Below are positions 27,512 to 37,718 of a DNA stretch of 64,000 nt, in pieces; position 1 is the first letter of the stretch; each line of letters begins with the position of its first letter. A program made the translations under genes and the position numbers. Under the pieces are notes generated by a model. It saw only the letters and a list, made by a program, of their open reading frames with translations, was not told the origin of the DNA and searched no databases. The DNA comes from Dokdonia pacifica (GTDB lineage: Bacteria; Bacteroidota; Bacteroidia; Flavobacteriales; Flavobacteriaceae): NCBI RefSeq assembly GCF_900188275.1, contig NZ_FZNY01000001.1, forward strand, positions 186,001-250,000, read 5' to 3'.

Positions 27512-28681
27512 ATGAAGACTGTAACAATTTTAATCACATCACTAATGCTAGCTACATCCTATTTTTATGTAACTCCATTAAGTGATCAAAAAGAATCAAA
27601 AGCTTTAGAGCAATTTGACAATAACACAATTAGTATAGAGCCTGATACAAATGTTATTAAAGTAGCACTCTTACTAGACACTTCTAATAGTATGGATGGG
27701 CTTATAGATCAAGCTAAATCACAATTATGGGAATTGGTTAATGAGCTTTCTTATGCAAAATGCAAGCATGAAAGTAAACCGTCTCTACAAATAGCATTAT
27801 ATGAATATGGAAATGACAGACTTAATGCACGTGAAGGTTTTATTAGACAAGTAAATGCATTCAGTAACGATCTCGATGAGATTTCAAAAAATTTATTTGG
27901 GCTTACAACCAATGGCGGAAATGAATATTGTGGTAAGGTGATTCAGGTCTCATTAGATCAATTAGATTGGGGAGCTGACAAAAATGATTTAAATCTAATT
28001 TTTATTGCAGGCAATGAGCCTTTTGATCAAGGACCTGTACGCTACCAAGATGCATCTTTAAATGCTTGTGAGAAAGATGTAACTATTAACACAATATTTT
28101 GCGGTAATTACAATACGGGAGCACAAACACACTGGAAAGATGGCGCAGAATCTGCCAAGGGAACTTATATTGCTATTAATCATGACAAGCGTACCGTGCA
28201 TGTCCCATCTCCATATGATCAAGCAATTTTAGAAAAAAATAAAGCCCTTAATAATACGTATATCGGCTATGGCAGGTTAGCAGAGGACAAAATGGCTTTA
28301 CAGATCCAACAAGATGCTAATGCAAATGAGTACGGACAAGCAAATGCAGTAAAGAGAGCCGTTAGTAAAAGTTCACATTTTTATAAAAATAGCAGTTGGG
28401 ATTTAGTAGATGCAGAAAAAGAAGCAGATTTTAGTTATGAAGAGTTAGATGATAATGATCTACCTAATGAATTAAAAGGAAAATCTACTTCAGAAATAAA
28501 AGCATATATCGCAACAAAAAGAAAAGAAAGAGAAAAAATACAAAAAGAAATTGCACAACTTAATAGCAAACGTATTGCATATGTTGCTGAACAAACAAAA
28601 AAAGATGACAATCAGTTACGTAATGCTATGGTAGAAGCAATTAAAACACAAGCGAAAAAGAAGAATTATACCTGGGAATAG
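27512..28681 (+). CDS. Secreted von Willebrand factor A domain protein
   Basis: This 389-residue protein has an N-terminal hydrophobic signal (MKTVTILITSLMLATSYFYV). A vWA domain then opens IKVALLLDTSNSMDGLIDQAKSQLW, with the MIDAS motif DTSNS that binds a metal ion. The C-terminal third is rich in Lys and Glu and probably coiled (KAYIATKRKEREKIQKEIAQLNSKRI). Fifteen codons upstream of 27512 are also open, but the signal peptide starts at this ATG. It is divergent from a LytS/LytTR operon with a candidate regulator site between them, so it may be a target of that system. Function unknown; an envelope adhesion or protein-interaction role is possible. Confidence 0.8.
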   Translation: MKTVTILITSLMLATSYFYVTPLSDQKESKALEQFDNNTISIEPDTNVIKVALLLDTSNSMDGLIDQAKSQLWELVNELSYAKCKHESKPSLQIALYEYGNDRLNAREGFIRQVNAFSNDLDEISKNLFGLTTNGGNEYCGKVIQVSLDQLDWGADKNDLNLIFIAGNEPFDQGPVRYQDASLNACEKDVTINTIFCGNYNTGAQTHWKDGAESAKGTYIAINHDKRTVHVPSPYDQAILEKNKALNNTYIGYGRLAEDKMALQIQQDANANEYGQANAVKRAVSKSSHFYKNSSWDLVDAEKEADFSYEELDDNDLPNELKGKSTSEIKAYIATKRKEREKIQKEIAQLNSKRIAYVAEQTKKDDNQLRNAMVEAIKTQAKKKNYTWE

Positions 28682-28706
28682 GTTCTATAACACATCCCGT
28701 TAAATG

Positions 28707-28740
28707 AAAAGTGTATGCAAGGTTGCATACACTTTTTTTT
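28707..28740 (+). terminator. Terminator of the vWA gene
   Basis: The stem AAAAGTGTATGCAA / TTGCATACACTTTT has a 2-nt GG loop and is followed by a T-run. Confidence 0.85.
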
Positions 28741-28849
28741 ATTTAAATACAATGTATATAAACCAAACCCACTACTTGAAACGTATATAAAACATATAAA
28801 TAGAAACCTACTACTATAAAGTAGTAAAACAATTAAAACCCAAATTAAA

Positions 28850-29716
28850 ATGAAAAAAACGTTTGTAATTATTGCAGTAGCCACGTTAACACTTACTTCT
28901 TGTGTTTCTAAAAAGAAATACGTTGCACTACAGTCGGAGTATGACAATACGAAGGTTACACTAACGAAAACCAAAGTAGAAAAAGAAGAATTAGAAAATA
29001 AATATGGGGCTATTCAAGCACGTGTGAGTGAGTATAATTCAAAGATCAATTCTTTAAAAGATATCAATGATCAACTTACCATATCAAACGATCAAAAACT
29101 AGACAAAACGACTAATGGGGCTGTAATATCAAATGATGTTAAAAAACAAATGACTGCAACATTAGCAAAAGTTGATCAGGCTGAGCTTTCAAAAGCTAGG
29201 ACTTTAGAAGATTCTATGAATTTAGCACTTTCATACAATCTGAAACGTAATCTGGATCGTGATGTAATAGAGAATGTAGATAACGATGATATCTCTATTG
29301 ACATTGATGAAACAGTCGTTATGATCTCTATTTCTGACAAATTATTATTTAAGTCAGGAAGCTACAGAGTTAATAAAGAAGCAGATGCCTTACTTAAGAG
29401 AATTGCAGATGTTGTGAATTCTGAACCTGCAATAGAAGTAATGGTAGAAGGTCATACAGATAATCAGTCTGTAAAACCAGGTGCTTATGTAAAAGACAAC
29501 TGGGAACTTAGCGTTGAAAGATCTACAGCTATTATTAGAGAGTTACAAAACACCTATCAAGTTGATCCTTCAAAATTGATTGCAGCTGGAAGAAGTAGCT
29601 ATATGCCTATAGCACCTAATGACAGTAAGGAAAACAGATCTATAAATAGAAGAACACGCATCATCATTTTACCAAATCTTGACAAGTTCTTAGCTCTTAT
29701 GGCATCAAATGAATAA
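28850..29716 (+). CDS. OmpA-family lipoprotein with coiled-coil region
   Basis: This 288-residue protein has a lipobox signal peptide (TLTLTSC, Cys at 18). A coiled-coil segment follows (residues about 25-80), then a C-terminal OmpA-like domain with VMVEGHTDNQSVKPG, WELSVERSTAIIREL and NRSINRRTRIIIL. It is expected to sit in the outer membrane by its lipid anchor and bind peptidoglycan. It converges on the PorP/SprF gene. The 168-bp gap upstream contains the short inverted repeat TACTAC / GTAGTA at 28809-28826 but no TANNTTTG element. Confidence 0.88.
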   Translation: MKKTFVIIAVATLTLTSCVSKKKYVALQSEYDNTKVTLTKTKVEKEELENKYGAIQARVSEYNSKINSLKDINDQLTISNDQKLDKTTNGAVISNDVKKQMTATLAKVDQAELSKARTLEDSMNLALSYNLKRNLDRDVIENVDNDDISIDIDETVVMISISDKLLFKSGSYRVNKEADALLKRIADVVNSEPAIEVMVEGHTDNQSVKPGAYVKDNWELSVERSTAIIRELQNTYQVDPSKLIAAGRSSYMPIAPNDSKENRSINRRTRIIILPNLDKFLALMASNE

Positions 29717-29738
29717 GTTCAAGAAAATACCTTAAAAC

Positions 29739-29772
29739 AAAAAGCCCGTTTGCATATGCAAACGGGCTTTTT
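29739..29772. terminator. Bidirectional terminator between the OmpA lipoprotein and PorP/SprF genes
   Basis: A perfect 34-bp palindrome with arms AAAAAGCCCGTTTGCAT and its complement, symmetric A- and T-runs, lying between two convergent stop codons. Confidence 0.9.
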
Positions 29773-29789
29773 GTTTATATAATAGTTTA

Positions 29790-30791
29790 TTAATTTACTG
29801 CTGGACAGTTACAATCATAAGGATCTTTATTTTCTCCAAGATTGTATCCTAGTGTAACTTGGTGGAATCCTCCATTTGTCAATACAACAGAGTTTGTTTG
29901 ATTAGAATAGGTATACCCAAACAAGAATCTATCATAAGAACCTCCAATAAATGGACTTACAAATTGTGTCTTCTGAATATCTACAGTTTCTCCATTAGGA
30001 GTAAACTCTGCTCCATCAAGACTTCTTCTATAAGAAAGTCCTCCCCATAATCTACCCCAGTCTAATTTATAATATGCTTTTGCATTTAAATCAATATTTG
30101 CTTCTCCTGTACGTTCTGTTGCTTGAAATAATGCAGAAGGCTCAAAACTCCAGTCTGAAAAATTAGGAGAAATCACATATCCCATAGATACGATATATCT
30201 ACGTTGATTATTAGGTTCAAATGCTTCTGTAAAAATATCTCTATTTGTAGGAAGCACATTCTTCACTGTAAAATGCGCAAAGAAATCCAAGAAATTATAC
30301 GACATCCCAAAATCAACATTTATATAGGAGTCAGATTGCTCAATACCTGCAATAACAGGATCAAAATCTGTAAGATCAAAATTGGTTTCGTCTAGTTTTC
30401 CTTGTAAAACACCTAGGCTTATTCCAAATGAAAGTTGATTTAGCTCTACGTAATTTCGCGAAAGCAATAAATGATATGAAAACGTAGCATAAACTCCTTG
30501 TTGAGAGAAAAAACCGTTTCTATCATTAAATAATATTCCTCCTACACCAACTTTTTCTCCTATTCTCCCATTTAAACTTACTGTTTGTAATGCAGGCGAA
30601 TCTTCAACTCCAGCCCATTGACCACGTGCAGTACCTCTAAGCTTTGTCGTTTTAGAAGCTCCTGCCATAGAAGGGTGAAGTAAGTAAAGGTTATCTTGAA
30701 GATAATCTAAGAATACAGGCAAACCTTCCTGAGCAACAACAAATTGCGAGCAAAACAATGCCAGTATGATATAGTATTTTTTTAGATTCAT
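29790..30791 (-). CDS. PorP/SprF-family type IX secretion outer-membrane protein
   Basis: This 333-residue outer-membrane barrel has a signal peptide ending in VVAQ and the family opening LPVFLDYLQDNLYLLHPSMAGASKTTKLRGTARGQWAG. The C-terminal part reads SPFIGGSYDRFLFGYTYSNQTNSV and HQVTLGYNLG. PorP/SprF proteins work with SprA and gliding-type adhesins in the type IX secretion system; each paralogue often serves a particular cargo. It normally accompanies a large adhesin gene, but none is adjacent here. A variant copy of the dispersed palindrome encodes LSRN inside the barrel. It ends Cys-Asn-Cys-Pro-Ala-Val-Asn. Confidence 0.88.
   Translation of the reverse strand: MNLKKYYIILALFCSQFVVAQEGLPVFLDYLQDNLYLLHPSMAGASKTTKLRGTARGQWAGVEDSPALQTVSLNGRIGEKVGVGGILFNDRNGFFSQQGVYATFSYHLLLSRNYVELNQLSFGISLGVLQGKLDETNFDLTDFDPVIAGIEQSDSYINVDFGMSYNFLDFFAHFTVKNVLPTNRDIFTEAFEPNNQRRYIVSMGYVISPNFSDWSFEPSALFQATERTGEANIDLNAKAYYKLDWGRLWGGLSYRRSLDGAEFTPNGETVDIQKTQFVSPFIGGSYDRFLFGYTYSNQTNSVVLTNGGFHQVTLGYNLGENKDPYDCNCPAVN
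30454..30465. repeat. Dispersed palindrome variant inside the PorP/SprF gene
   Basis: TTTCGCGAAAGC with one arm eroded (ATTTCGCG). Read in the gene's frame it gives Leu-Ser-Arg-Asn. Confidence 0.75.
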
Positions 30792-31283
30792 GGGACTATT
30801 TTTTTTGTAACACAGGCTTAAGTACTGCTCTATTATACATAAATAATGAAGTATTCATATTAATATGAGATGTACATAAGGTACTGTAACGTTCAAATAT
30901 ATAAATTTTTGTATTAAAGCGTTCAGATTTAACAGGCATTATGCTATTGAAAACCATATATGCAAAATCACGCATCCAATAATTATATACAGAAGTAATT
31001 ACATCATATATATGTATATGACATAAATCATTTCGCAATGGGAAGAAACGTAGGATTCTTTTCATGAATATAGTAGCTTTCAAGGGGCCGTAAATATAGG
31101 AAATTACAACATATATTAGGCGCCTGTGCATTGCATAACGACAATTTTATCTATTTATTGAATCTACAGATACTTTTTTAACAATATTATTCACATCTCA
31201 AGCTAGACGTAACTGCATTTAAGAGCATAATCTATAGTGTAATAAATAGGCATAATACCTACCTTTGCATAAAAATTATTGTA
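30792..31283. other. 492-bp AT-rich intergenic region
   Basis: No convincing gene is seen between the divergent PorP/SprF and NifU genes. The region contains a 14-bp palindrome (TCATATT plus complement, 30855-30868), several TATA-rich stretches and a TATATTTG element on the minus strand at 30901-30894. That element could start porP transcription with a leader of about 100 nt. A minus-strand frame of 111 codons exists (30796-31131) but has no family resemblance and is very rich in Ile, Tyr and Asn, as expected of AT-rich noncoding DNA. Confidence 0.5.
31260..31267 (+). promoter_or_regulatory. -7 element upstream of the NifU-like gene
   Basis: TACCTTTG matches TANNTTTG and lies 16 bp before the ATG. 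No -33 TTG was found. Confidence 0.55.
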
Positions 31284-32186
31284 ATGTCTACATATAGTAT
31301 TACTGTTGAAGGAACATCAAATCCTGCAATAAAAAAATTTCAAGCAAACCAATTTTTGGTAAACCATAATAGTTATGAGTTTACTAATATAGATGAAGCT
31401 GCAAATTCGCCATTAGCACAGCAACTATTTTACTTACCTTTTGTCAAAACAGTATATATCGCTCAAAACTTTGTTGCCATAGAAAAGTACAACATTGTTG
31501 AATGGATTGATATTCAAAATGAAGTATCTAATCAAATAGAAGATTATCTTAATGATAATGGAGTGATTATCATTGAGGATATTGCTGCAAAAAAAGTACC
31601 TGTTACTGTATATGCTGAAAGCACGCCAAACCCATCTACCTTAAAGTTTGTAGCAAACAAAAAATTAGTTACTGCTCCTTTTGAGTTTAAAACTATAGAT
31701 GATACAGCTCATGCGCCTCTTGCAAAAGCATTATTCCATTTTCCATTTGTAAAAGAAGTTTTTATGGATGAAAACTATGTAAGTGTACAAAAATATGAAA
31801 TGGCAAATTGGGATGAAGTTGTTACTGAAACTCGCGAGTTTATAAGAGATTTTATTCAAGACGGAAAAGAAATCATTACCGCAGAACAACTCAAGACACC
31901 TCAGCAAGTAGAAACTATTGCTGAAGCTACTTTTGAAAATCTTGATGACACTTCTAAGGAAATTGTAAATATCATAGAAGAATATGTAAAACCTGCTGTT
32001 GCTAGTGATGGAGGTAATATTGTATTCAAAAACTATGATGAAAAAACTAAAAATGTATCTGTGATTCTTCAAGGTGCATGTAGCGGATGTCCTTCTTCTA
32101 CATTTACCCTTAAAAACGGAATTGAAAATATGCTCAAACAAATGCTACCTGGTCGCATAAATGCCGTTGAAGCGATTAATGGATAG
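31284..32186 (+). CDS. NifU-family Fe-S scaffold with duplicated Nfu N-terminal domain
   Basis: This 300-residue protein is predicted to carry and hand over Fe-S clusters. The C-terminal NifU domain has GACSGCPSSTFTLKNGIENML with the cluster-binding Cys266 and Cys269. In front of it are two copies of the Nfu N-terminal domain. Copy 1 (about 3-95) contains TSNPAIKKFQAN and SPLAQQLFYLPFVKTVYIAQNFVAIEKY; copy 2 (about 108-205) contains TPNPSTLKFVAN and APLAKALFHFPFVKEVFMDENYVSVQKY. Copy 2 is closer to the family norm. The duplication is common in Bacteroidota. It has its own promoter element. Confidence 0.92.
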   Translation: MSTYSITVEGTSNPAIKKFQANQFLVNHNSYEFTNIDEAANSPLAQQLFYLPFVKTVYIAQNFVAIEKYNIVEWIDIQNEVSNQIEDYLNDNGVIIIEDIAAKKVPVTVYAESTPNPSTLKFVANKKLVTAPFEFKTIDDTAHAPLAKALFHFPFVKEVFMDENYVSVQKYEMANWDEVVTETREFIRDFIQDGKEIITAEQLKTPQQVETIAEATFENLDDTSKEIVNIIEEYVKPAVASDGGNIVFKNYDEKTKNVSVILQGACSGCPSSTFTLKNGIENMLKQMLPGRINAVEAING

Positions 32187-32289
32187 GATAAAATGCATAA
32201 TACGCTGCATCTAAATGATTTTTTATGTTTTTTATTGATTATTTGTAACTTACAGTTTCAATAAATTTTTAAACCAAAAAAAGATAATT

Positions 32290-32490
32290 ATGGCAGTAAT
32301 GAAAGTTATAGAAGTACTATCTAGTTCTAAAACTAGTTGGGAAGATGCAACACAAAATGCAGTATCGCAAGCATCAAAAACAGTAAAAAACATAAAATCT
32401 GTATATGTTGCTGAGCAAAGCGCCGTTGTAGATGGAGATAAGGTTACTGAATATCGTGTAAACCTTAGACTTACATTTGAAATAAAGTAA
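32290..32490 (+). CDS. Dodecin family flavin-binding protein
   Basis: This 66-residue protein matches dodecin, a small protein that forms a hollow dodecamer and stores flavin. The pattern [37 protein letters not shown] is diagnostic, with Trp17 expected to stack on the isoalloxazine ring. It ends LRLTFEIK, as usual. Met4 (32299) is an alternative start. It is followed by a strong terminator. Confidence 0.92.
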   Translation: MAVMKVIEVLSSSKTSWEDATQNAVSQASKTVKNIKSVYVAEQSAVVDGDKVTEYRVNLRLTFEIK

Positions 32491-32510
32491 GACCACACAC
32501 ATATCATATA

Positions 32511-32543
32511 AAAAAAACCTATCTAAGCGATAGGTTTTTTTTT
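32511..32543 (+). terminator. Terminator of the dodecin gene
   Basis: The stem CCTATC / GATAGG with loop TAAGC is flanked by seven A and ten T. Confidence 0.8.
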
Positions 32544-32561
32544 GTTTGTATTTTTACTCTT

Positions 32562-34679
32562 ATGAATATATACAGACAATTTTTATTGTTACTCACCATA
32601 GTATTACTCTGGAGTTGCAAAAACCAGGATACATCTGACATGCACACATATACCAATGATCTTATAAATGAAACAAGCCCATATTTACTTCAACATGCGC
32701 ATAATCCTGTAGATTGGAAACCATGGAATGAAGAGACATTGGCACTTGCTAAAAAAGAGAATAAGCTTATTTTAGTGAGTATTGGATACTCATCTTGTCA
32801 CTGGTGCCACGTAATGGAACACGAAAGTTTTGAAGACACTCTTGTCGCCAATTTTATGAATGATCATTTTATAAATATTAAAGTAGATCGTGAAGAACGC
32901 CCAGATGTTGACAATGTATATATGAGTGCTGTTGAACTTATGACTGGAAGAGCTGGTGGGTGGCCACTTAATGCTATTGCATTACCAGATGGAAGACCAA
33001 TATGGGGTGGCACTTATTTCCCTAAAGAAGATTGGATGAATTCTCTAGAGCAAGTTGCTACAGCATTTAACGAAAGCCCAAATTCCTTAGTTGAGTTTGC
33101 AGATAAACTTGCCTCAGGCATAAAGACCAGAGATATTGTTACTCCAAATCCCAACAAGCCAAAATTTGAAGAAGACCTTATTATATCGTCACTTAGTACA
33201 TGGTCCAAATACTGGGACAAAGAAGAAGGGGGTATTAATAGGTCTCCAAAATTTATGATGCCTAATAACTACCAATTTTTATTGCGTTATGGGCACCAAA
33301 CCCAAGATAGCACGATTCTTAATTATGTACATACTACATTAGAAAAGATTGCACTTGGAGGAATACAAGATCAAATAGGAGGAGGATTTGCAAGATATAG
33401 TACCGATAAAAAATGGCACATCCCTCATTTTGAAAAAATGCTCTATGATAATGCACAACTTGTAAGTTTATATAGTGATGCTTACTTAGGCACCCAAAAA
33501 GAACTTTATAAAGAAACCGTATACCAAACATTAGATTTTATAGCTCGTGAAATGACCACAGATGAGGGAGGATTTTATAGTGCTCAGGATGCCGATAGCC
33601 TTACACCTGAAGGCGAACTTGAAGAAGGTGCTTATTACGTTTGGACAGAAACAACTTTAAGAACTCTTTTAAAAGAAGAGTATGATCTTTTTGCTTCTTA
33701 TTATAATATCAATGATTTTGGTAAATGGAAAAAAGACCACTTTGTTTTAATTCGTAAAGATTCAGATACAGATTTTGCAAAAACACATGACATTACACTT
33801 GCATCCCTTAAAGAAAAAAGAACACATTGGAAACAAATCTTATTACGCTTTCGCGAAAGCAATAAAGAAAGACCCCGCTTAGATGATAAGATCTTAACAG
33901 GTTGGAATGGTCTTATGACAAAAGGATACGTAGATGCATACCGTGTGTTTAATGATCAGAAATTCCTAGACATTGCACTCAAAAATGCCACTTTTATTGT
34001 TGACAACATGATCCGTAAGGATGGAGGCCTTGATCGCAATTATAAAAATGGAAAAAGTGCTATAAACGGATATTTAGAAGATTATGCTAGCACTATAGAT
34101 GCGTTTATCGCTTTATTTGAAGTAACTGCTGATGCTTTTTGGTTAGAAAAGGCAAAACAACTAACTGATTACACTTTTACTCATTTTCAGAATAAAGAAA
34201 ACGGAATGTTCTTTTTTACCTCTGATGAAGACACCAATTTAATAAGCCGTAATGTGGCCTATACAGATAAGGTTATTCCTGCATCAAACTCTATGATGGC
34301 AAAAAACATTTTCACACTATCACATTATTATTTAGACAAGGCGTATACACAAACAGCAGCAAAAATGCTTAATAATATGCAACCTGAAATAGACAGGTCA
34401 CCAACAGCTTTTAGCAATTGGTTAGATTTATATCTTAATTATACCAGTCCCTATTACGAGATTGTTATTGTAGGACCCAATGCTAAAGAAATTCTTACCG
34501 AATTAAACACATACTACATCCCTAACAAGTTAATTGCAGCTAGCACTTCAGAAAGCGCACAAGAGATTTTTGAAGGACGTTACCTGCAAAATGAAACACT
34601 TATATATGTTTGTGTAAATAATGCTTGTAAACTTCCTGTTAGAAGTATTCCAGAAGCGCTAGAACTTATAAAATCATAA
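32562..34679 (+). CDS. YyaL/SSP411 thioredoxin-domain lipoprotein (DUF255)
   Basis: This 705-residue protein begins with a lipobox signal (IVLLWSC, Cys19). The DUF255 thioredoxin-like domain follows (about 30-190): [20 protein letters not shown], then [15 protein letters not shown] with the Cys79/Cys82 pair, and [12 protein letters not shown]. The rest resembles an (alpha/alpha)6 toroid of glycosidase type (about 250-650), with [15 protein letters not shown] and YSAQDADS. The family, which includes human SPATA20, has no settled function. A lipid anchor is not typical of the family as a whole. One copy of the dispersed palindrome encodes RFRES in the toroid domain. Confidence 0.9.
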   Translation: MNIYRQFLLLLTIVLLWSCKNQDTSDMHTYTNDLINETSPYLLQHAHNPVDWKPWNEETLALAKKENKLILVSIGYSSCHWCHVMEHESFEDTLVANFMNDHFINIKVDREERPDVDNVYMSAVELMTGRAGGWPLNAIALPDGRPIWGGTYFPKEDWMNSLEQVATAFNESPNSLVEFADKLASGIKTRDIVTPNPNKPKFEEDLIISSLSTWSKYWDKEEGGINRSPKFMMPNNYQFLLRYGHQTQDSTILNYVHTTLEKIALGGIQDQIGGGFARYSTDKKWHIPHFEKMLYDNAQLVSLYSDAYLGTQKELYKETVYQTLDFIAREMTTDEGGFYSAQDADSLTPEGELEEGAYYVWTETTLRTLLKEEYDLFASYYNINDFGKWKKDHFVLIRKDSDTDFAKTHDITLASLKEKRTHWKQILLRFRESNKERPRLDDKILTGWNGLMTKGYVDAYRVFNDQKFLDIALKNATFIVDNMIRKDGGLDRNYKNGKSAINGYLEDYASTIDAFIALFEVTADAFWLEKAKQLTDYTFTHFQNKENGMFFFTSDEDTNLISRNVAYTDKVIPASNSMMAKNIFTLSHYYLDKAYTQTAAKMLNNMQPEIDRSPTAFSNWLDLYLNYTSPYYEIVIVGPNAKEILTELNTYYIPNKLIAASTSESAQEIFEGRYLQNETLIYVCVNNACKLPVRSIPEALELIKS
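33847..33860. repeat. Dispersed palindrome inside the YyaL/SSP411 gene
   Basis: A perfect GCTTTCGCGAAAGC, read in frame as Arg-Phe-Arg-Glu-Ser, the same frame as in murI. Confidence 0.9.
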
Positions 34680-34833
34680 GCAACCTAGAACTTATAAAAA
34701 ATTATAGATATACGACACATTTGTATCGATATACATAAAATCTCTATTCTTTAACCATTTAAAAACTAACAGACTCATAAAGCACTCTGTATTTTTCTTA
34801 CTTTTAAAGTTCAAAACAAAAAATACTTATATA

Positions 34834-35679
34834 ATGCAAATAGAAGACGTAGGACAAAAAGCACAAGAGGCTAAAGAATGGACAGAAATTGCCATAGATT
34901 ATGGTATTGAGTATGGCACCAAAATCATTTTGGCAATTATCATATGGATAATTGGAAAGTGGATTATTAATATCATCATGAAAGTCTTCAAGAAAATGCT
35001 CAAGAAGAACCAAAACATGGATGAGACTTTGGAAAAATTCCTTTCTAATCTTGTCAAATCTATATTATTAGTCTTATTGATTATAGCGATACTCGGACAA
35101 TTAGGTATAGATACTGCTTCTTTTGCTGCTATTCTTGCCGCAGCTGGTCTTGCAGTAGGTCTTGCATTACAAGGCTCTTTATCCAACTTTGCTGGCGGTG
35201 TTCTAATTATGTTATTTAGACCATTTAAAGTAGGAGATTTAATAGAAGCACAAGGAGAAATTGGTGTTGTTTCTGAGATTCAAATTTTCACCACAAAACT
35301 AGCAACTCCTGGTAACAAGCTAGCTATAATCCCAAATGGAGCGTTATCTAATGGAAATATAAAGAACTATACAGAATTAGGACAATTACGTGTAGATCTT
35401 ACGATAGGTGTTTCTTATGATGCAGATATTAAAGAAACGAAAGAAGCACTAATGAGAGCCATGACCTCTCAAGAAAAAGTATTAAAAGATCCTGCTCCTA
35501 CTGTTAATATGGGAGAACTGGCAGATAGCTCAGTAAATTACGAAGTAAGACCATGGGCTACACCAGCAGATTACTGGGACGTATACTTCCAAACTATTGA
35601 AAATTGTAAAATAGAGCTAGATAAAGCTGGTATTGAAATCCCTTACCCACATGGAGTAGAGATTCAAAAACAAGGATAA
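34834..35679 (+). CDS. mscS: MscS-type small-conductance mechanosensitive channel
   Basis: MscS relieves turgor during osmotic downshock. The 281-residue product has three membrane segments (about 22-45, 62-82 and the pore helix TM3). TM3 contains SFAAILAAAGLAVGLALQGSLSNFAGGVLIM, whose Gly/Ala packing pattern is characteristic. The beta domain FKVGDLIEAQGEIGVVSEIQIFTTKLATPGNKLAIIPNGALSNG and the C-terminal cytoplasmic domain follow. The 154 bp upstream show no clear promoter. It converges on tsaB with a shared terminator. Confidence 0.93.
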   Translation: MQIEDVGQKAQEAKEWTEIAIDYGIEYGTKIILAIIIWIIGKWIINIIMKVFKKMLKKNQNMDETLEKFLSNLVKSILLVLLIIAILGQLGIDTASFAAILAAAGLAVGLALQGSLSNFAGGVLIMLFRPFKVGDLIEAQGEIGVVSEIQIFTTKLATPGNKLAIIPNGALSNGNIKNYTELGQLRVDLTIGVSYDADIKETKEALMRAMTSQEKVLKDPAPTVNMGELADSSVNYEVRPWATPADYWDVYFQTIENCKIELDKAGIEIPYPHGVEIQKQG

Positions 35680-35692
35680 TATATCTAAATTC

Positions 35693-35728
35693 AAAAGCAC
35701 CCATATTTAAAAATATGGGTGCTTTTTT
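35693..35728. terminator. Bidirectional terminator between mscS and tsaB
   Basis: The stem AAAAGCACCCATATTT / AAATATGGGTGCTTTT has a 2-nt loop and a T-run on the plus strand. It lies between convergent genes. Confidence 0.88.
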
Positions 35729-35746
35729 ATATATAAAATATTGTAA

Positions 35747-36427
35747 TTACTTTTTCTTTGGAACTCCTGCTATAAAATCTTTAAGGTAGTAAGGCTCGAA
35801 ATAAGCCACATCTTCGTAATCACTCAATTTATTTTTAGCCTCTGCTAGTTTGCACATCTGTGTTGCTGAAGGCAATGTATTTTTAACAAAAACTGCATTA
35901 GGGTGTTTACAAATTTCTTCAAATTTTGATACACCATTTCCCACAAAATATACGGTCCCTTTTTCAAGATACTCTGCAAAAGAATTTTCTTCTAGAATCT
36001 GAGCTTCTGTTGTTCTTATCTGATTATGATTAGCATCAAAAACAGCACTGTATACCTCCATTCTACGAGCATCAAGCATAGGGATGATATAATCACCTTC
36101 ATCACAATTAACTTTATAAGACAATGATTCTAATGTCGAAATAGAAATAAGAGGGATTCCTAAAGCATAACATAATCCTTTTGCTGCAGAAACTCCTATG
36201 CGTAATCCAGTATAGCTACCCGGACCTTTACTTATAGCTACTGCGGTAAGCTCATTTTTATCCAAATTTGCTGTAGTTAATATCTCTTCTATATATGGAT
36301 GTAAGCGTTCTGCATGAGAATATTTTACATCATTATCTTCACGTAATACACTTTGTTCTCCATAAATAGACAAAGCCACCGAACAATTTGTGGTGGCTGT
36401 CTCTATACATAATATGTTAGATGTCAT
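35747..36427 (-). CDS. tsaB: tRNA threonylcarbamoyladenosine biosynthesis protein TsaB
   Basis: TsaB partners TsaD and TsaE in making t6A at position 37 of ANN-decoding tRNAs. The 226-residue product shows ILCIETATTNCSVAL, SHAERLHPYIEEIL and the hallmark ISKGPGSYTGLRIGVSAAKGL, and lacks the metal-binding His pair of TsaD. Its ATG overlaps the stop of the upstream adaptor gene by one base (TAATG), so this housekeeping gene is translated at the tail of an export operon. Confidence 0.94.
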   Translation of the reverse strand: MTSNILCIETATTNCSVALSIYGEQSVLREDNDVKYSHAERLHPYIEEILTTANLDKNELTAVAISKGPGSYTGLRIGVSAAKGLCYALGIPLISISTLESLSYKVNCDEGDYIIPMLDARRMEVYSAVFDANHNQIRTTEAQILEENSFAEYLEKGTVYFVGNGVSKFEEICKHPNAVFVKNTLPSATQMCKLAEAKNKLSDYEDVAYFEPYYLKDFIAGVPKKK

Positions 36428-37713
36428 TATTCGTCTGTTTCATCATTTTTAGAATCATCTTCCTTAACCTGAACCAAATCTCCTGTTTTTAGTCTTTTGG
36501 TAACTAAGGTATATGGTCCTGTAATTATTTCATCCCCTTCACTTAATCCAGATAAGATTTCAATTTTAGAATCATCTTGAATTCCTGTAGTTACGACTTT
36601 AAGTTTTGCTTTATCTCCATCCTTAATAAAGACACATTCAAACTTCTTATCATCACCCTTAATATCTTTTTTAGGCTTTCCACTTCTTGTAGAGCTTGTA
36701 TCTGATTTTACAACTATAGCACTAATAGGTGCTGAGATACTATTTTCACTTTTCTTAGTAATCACATCTACCGTTGCAGTCATACCTGGTCTAAATGGAG
36801 AGTATGTTTCTGATCTGCCTTCTAAAAGATCTTTATATGATTCTTCAAGAATACGTACTTTCACTTTAAAGTTTGTTACCTGATCTGCGGTTAATGTTGT
36901 CTCAGCAGAATTTGCAATCTCTGTAACAATACCTTTGAATTCTTTCTTTAAGTAAGCATCTACTTCTACTATTGTAGAATCTCCTACTTCTATTTTCACA
37001 ATATCATTCTCATTTACATCTACCTCTACCTCCATATTTGTAAGATTGGCAACTCTTACAATTTCAGTACCTGCCTGTTGTGCAGTTCCTACTACACGCT
37101 CTCCTAGCTCTACACTAAGTTTTGATATTGTCCCATCTCTAGGAGCAAATATAGCTGTACGCCCTAAGTTATCCTGAGCTTGCTTTACTTGTGCAGCTAC
37201 ACTCTGTACATTATAATAAGCACTCTGTTTTGTTGCTTGTGCTACCTCATAATCAGATTGTGCTCTATCAAAATCTGCTTTTGAAATAACGCCTTTATCA
37301 TATAAAGGTTTATTACGATCAAAATCTAACTTTGCAACTTTTAGATTTGCCTCTGCTTGTGCAAGTCCAGAACGTGCATTCTGTAAAGAAGCCTGTACTT
37401 GATTAAGAGCGCCTTGAACTAAATCTGGATTGATACGCACTAATAGGTCTCCTTTTTTAACATCTTGACCTTCTTTTATTGGAAGCTCAATAATTTCACC
37501 AGATACCTCAGAAGAAATACTCACTTCTACTTCTGGTTGTATTTTACCTGTAGCAGCTACTGTTTCTACAATAGTAGCACGTTCTACAAGTTCTATATCT
37601 ACTTGTTTACCTTTCTTTCCACTTTTTATGGCTCCGGACTTACTCAGCCCGATTAAACCTACAACAATAATGATAATTAATGCTAAAAGTATAAATACTG
37701 TTTTTCTACTCAT
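36427..37713 (-). CDS. Efflux periplasmic adaptor (HlyD/MacA-like), second copy
   Basis: This 428-residue membrane-fusion protein has an N-terminal membrane anchor (VFILLALIIIIVVGLIGLS). A biotinyl-lipoyl-like domain follows (GEIIELPIKEGQDVKKGDLLVRINP), then a long alpha-hairpin (NQVQASLQNARSGLAQAEANLKVA) and beta-barrel domains. The acidic C-terminal tail (VKEDDSKNDETDE) is unusual. It would bridge an inner-membrane ABC transporter to TolC. It lies 5 bp after the TolC gene in the operon and is a paralogue of the adaptor at 39276-40442. Confidence 0.9.
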   Translation of the reverse strand: MSRKTVFILLALIIIIVVGLIGLSKSGAIKSGKKGKQVDIELVERATIVETVAATGKIQPEVEVSISSEVSGEIIELPIKEGQDVKKGDLLVRINPDLVQGALNQVQASLQNARSGLAQAEANLKVAKLDFDRNKPLYDKGVISKADFDRAQSDYEVAQATKQSAYYNVQSVAAQVKQAQDNLGRTAIFAPRDGTISKLSVELGERVVGTAQQAGTEIVRVANLTNMEVEVDVNENDIVKIEVGDSTIVEVDAYLKKEFKGIVTEIANSAETTLTADQVTNFKVKVRILEESYKDLLEGRSETYSPFRPGMTATVDVITKKSENSISAPISAIVVKSDTSSTRSGKPKKDIKGDDKKFECVFIKDGDKAKLKVVTTGIQDDSKIEILSGLSEGDEIITGPYTLVTKRLKTGDLVQVKEDDSKNDETDE

Positions 37714-37718
37714 TTTGG

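Noticed and set aside
30796-31131. A 111-codon minus-strand frame upstream of the PorP/SprF gene
   Set aside because: Its composition follows AT-rich noncoding DNA, it shows no family features, and a TATATTTG promoter element for the downstream gene lies inside it.
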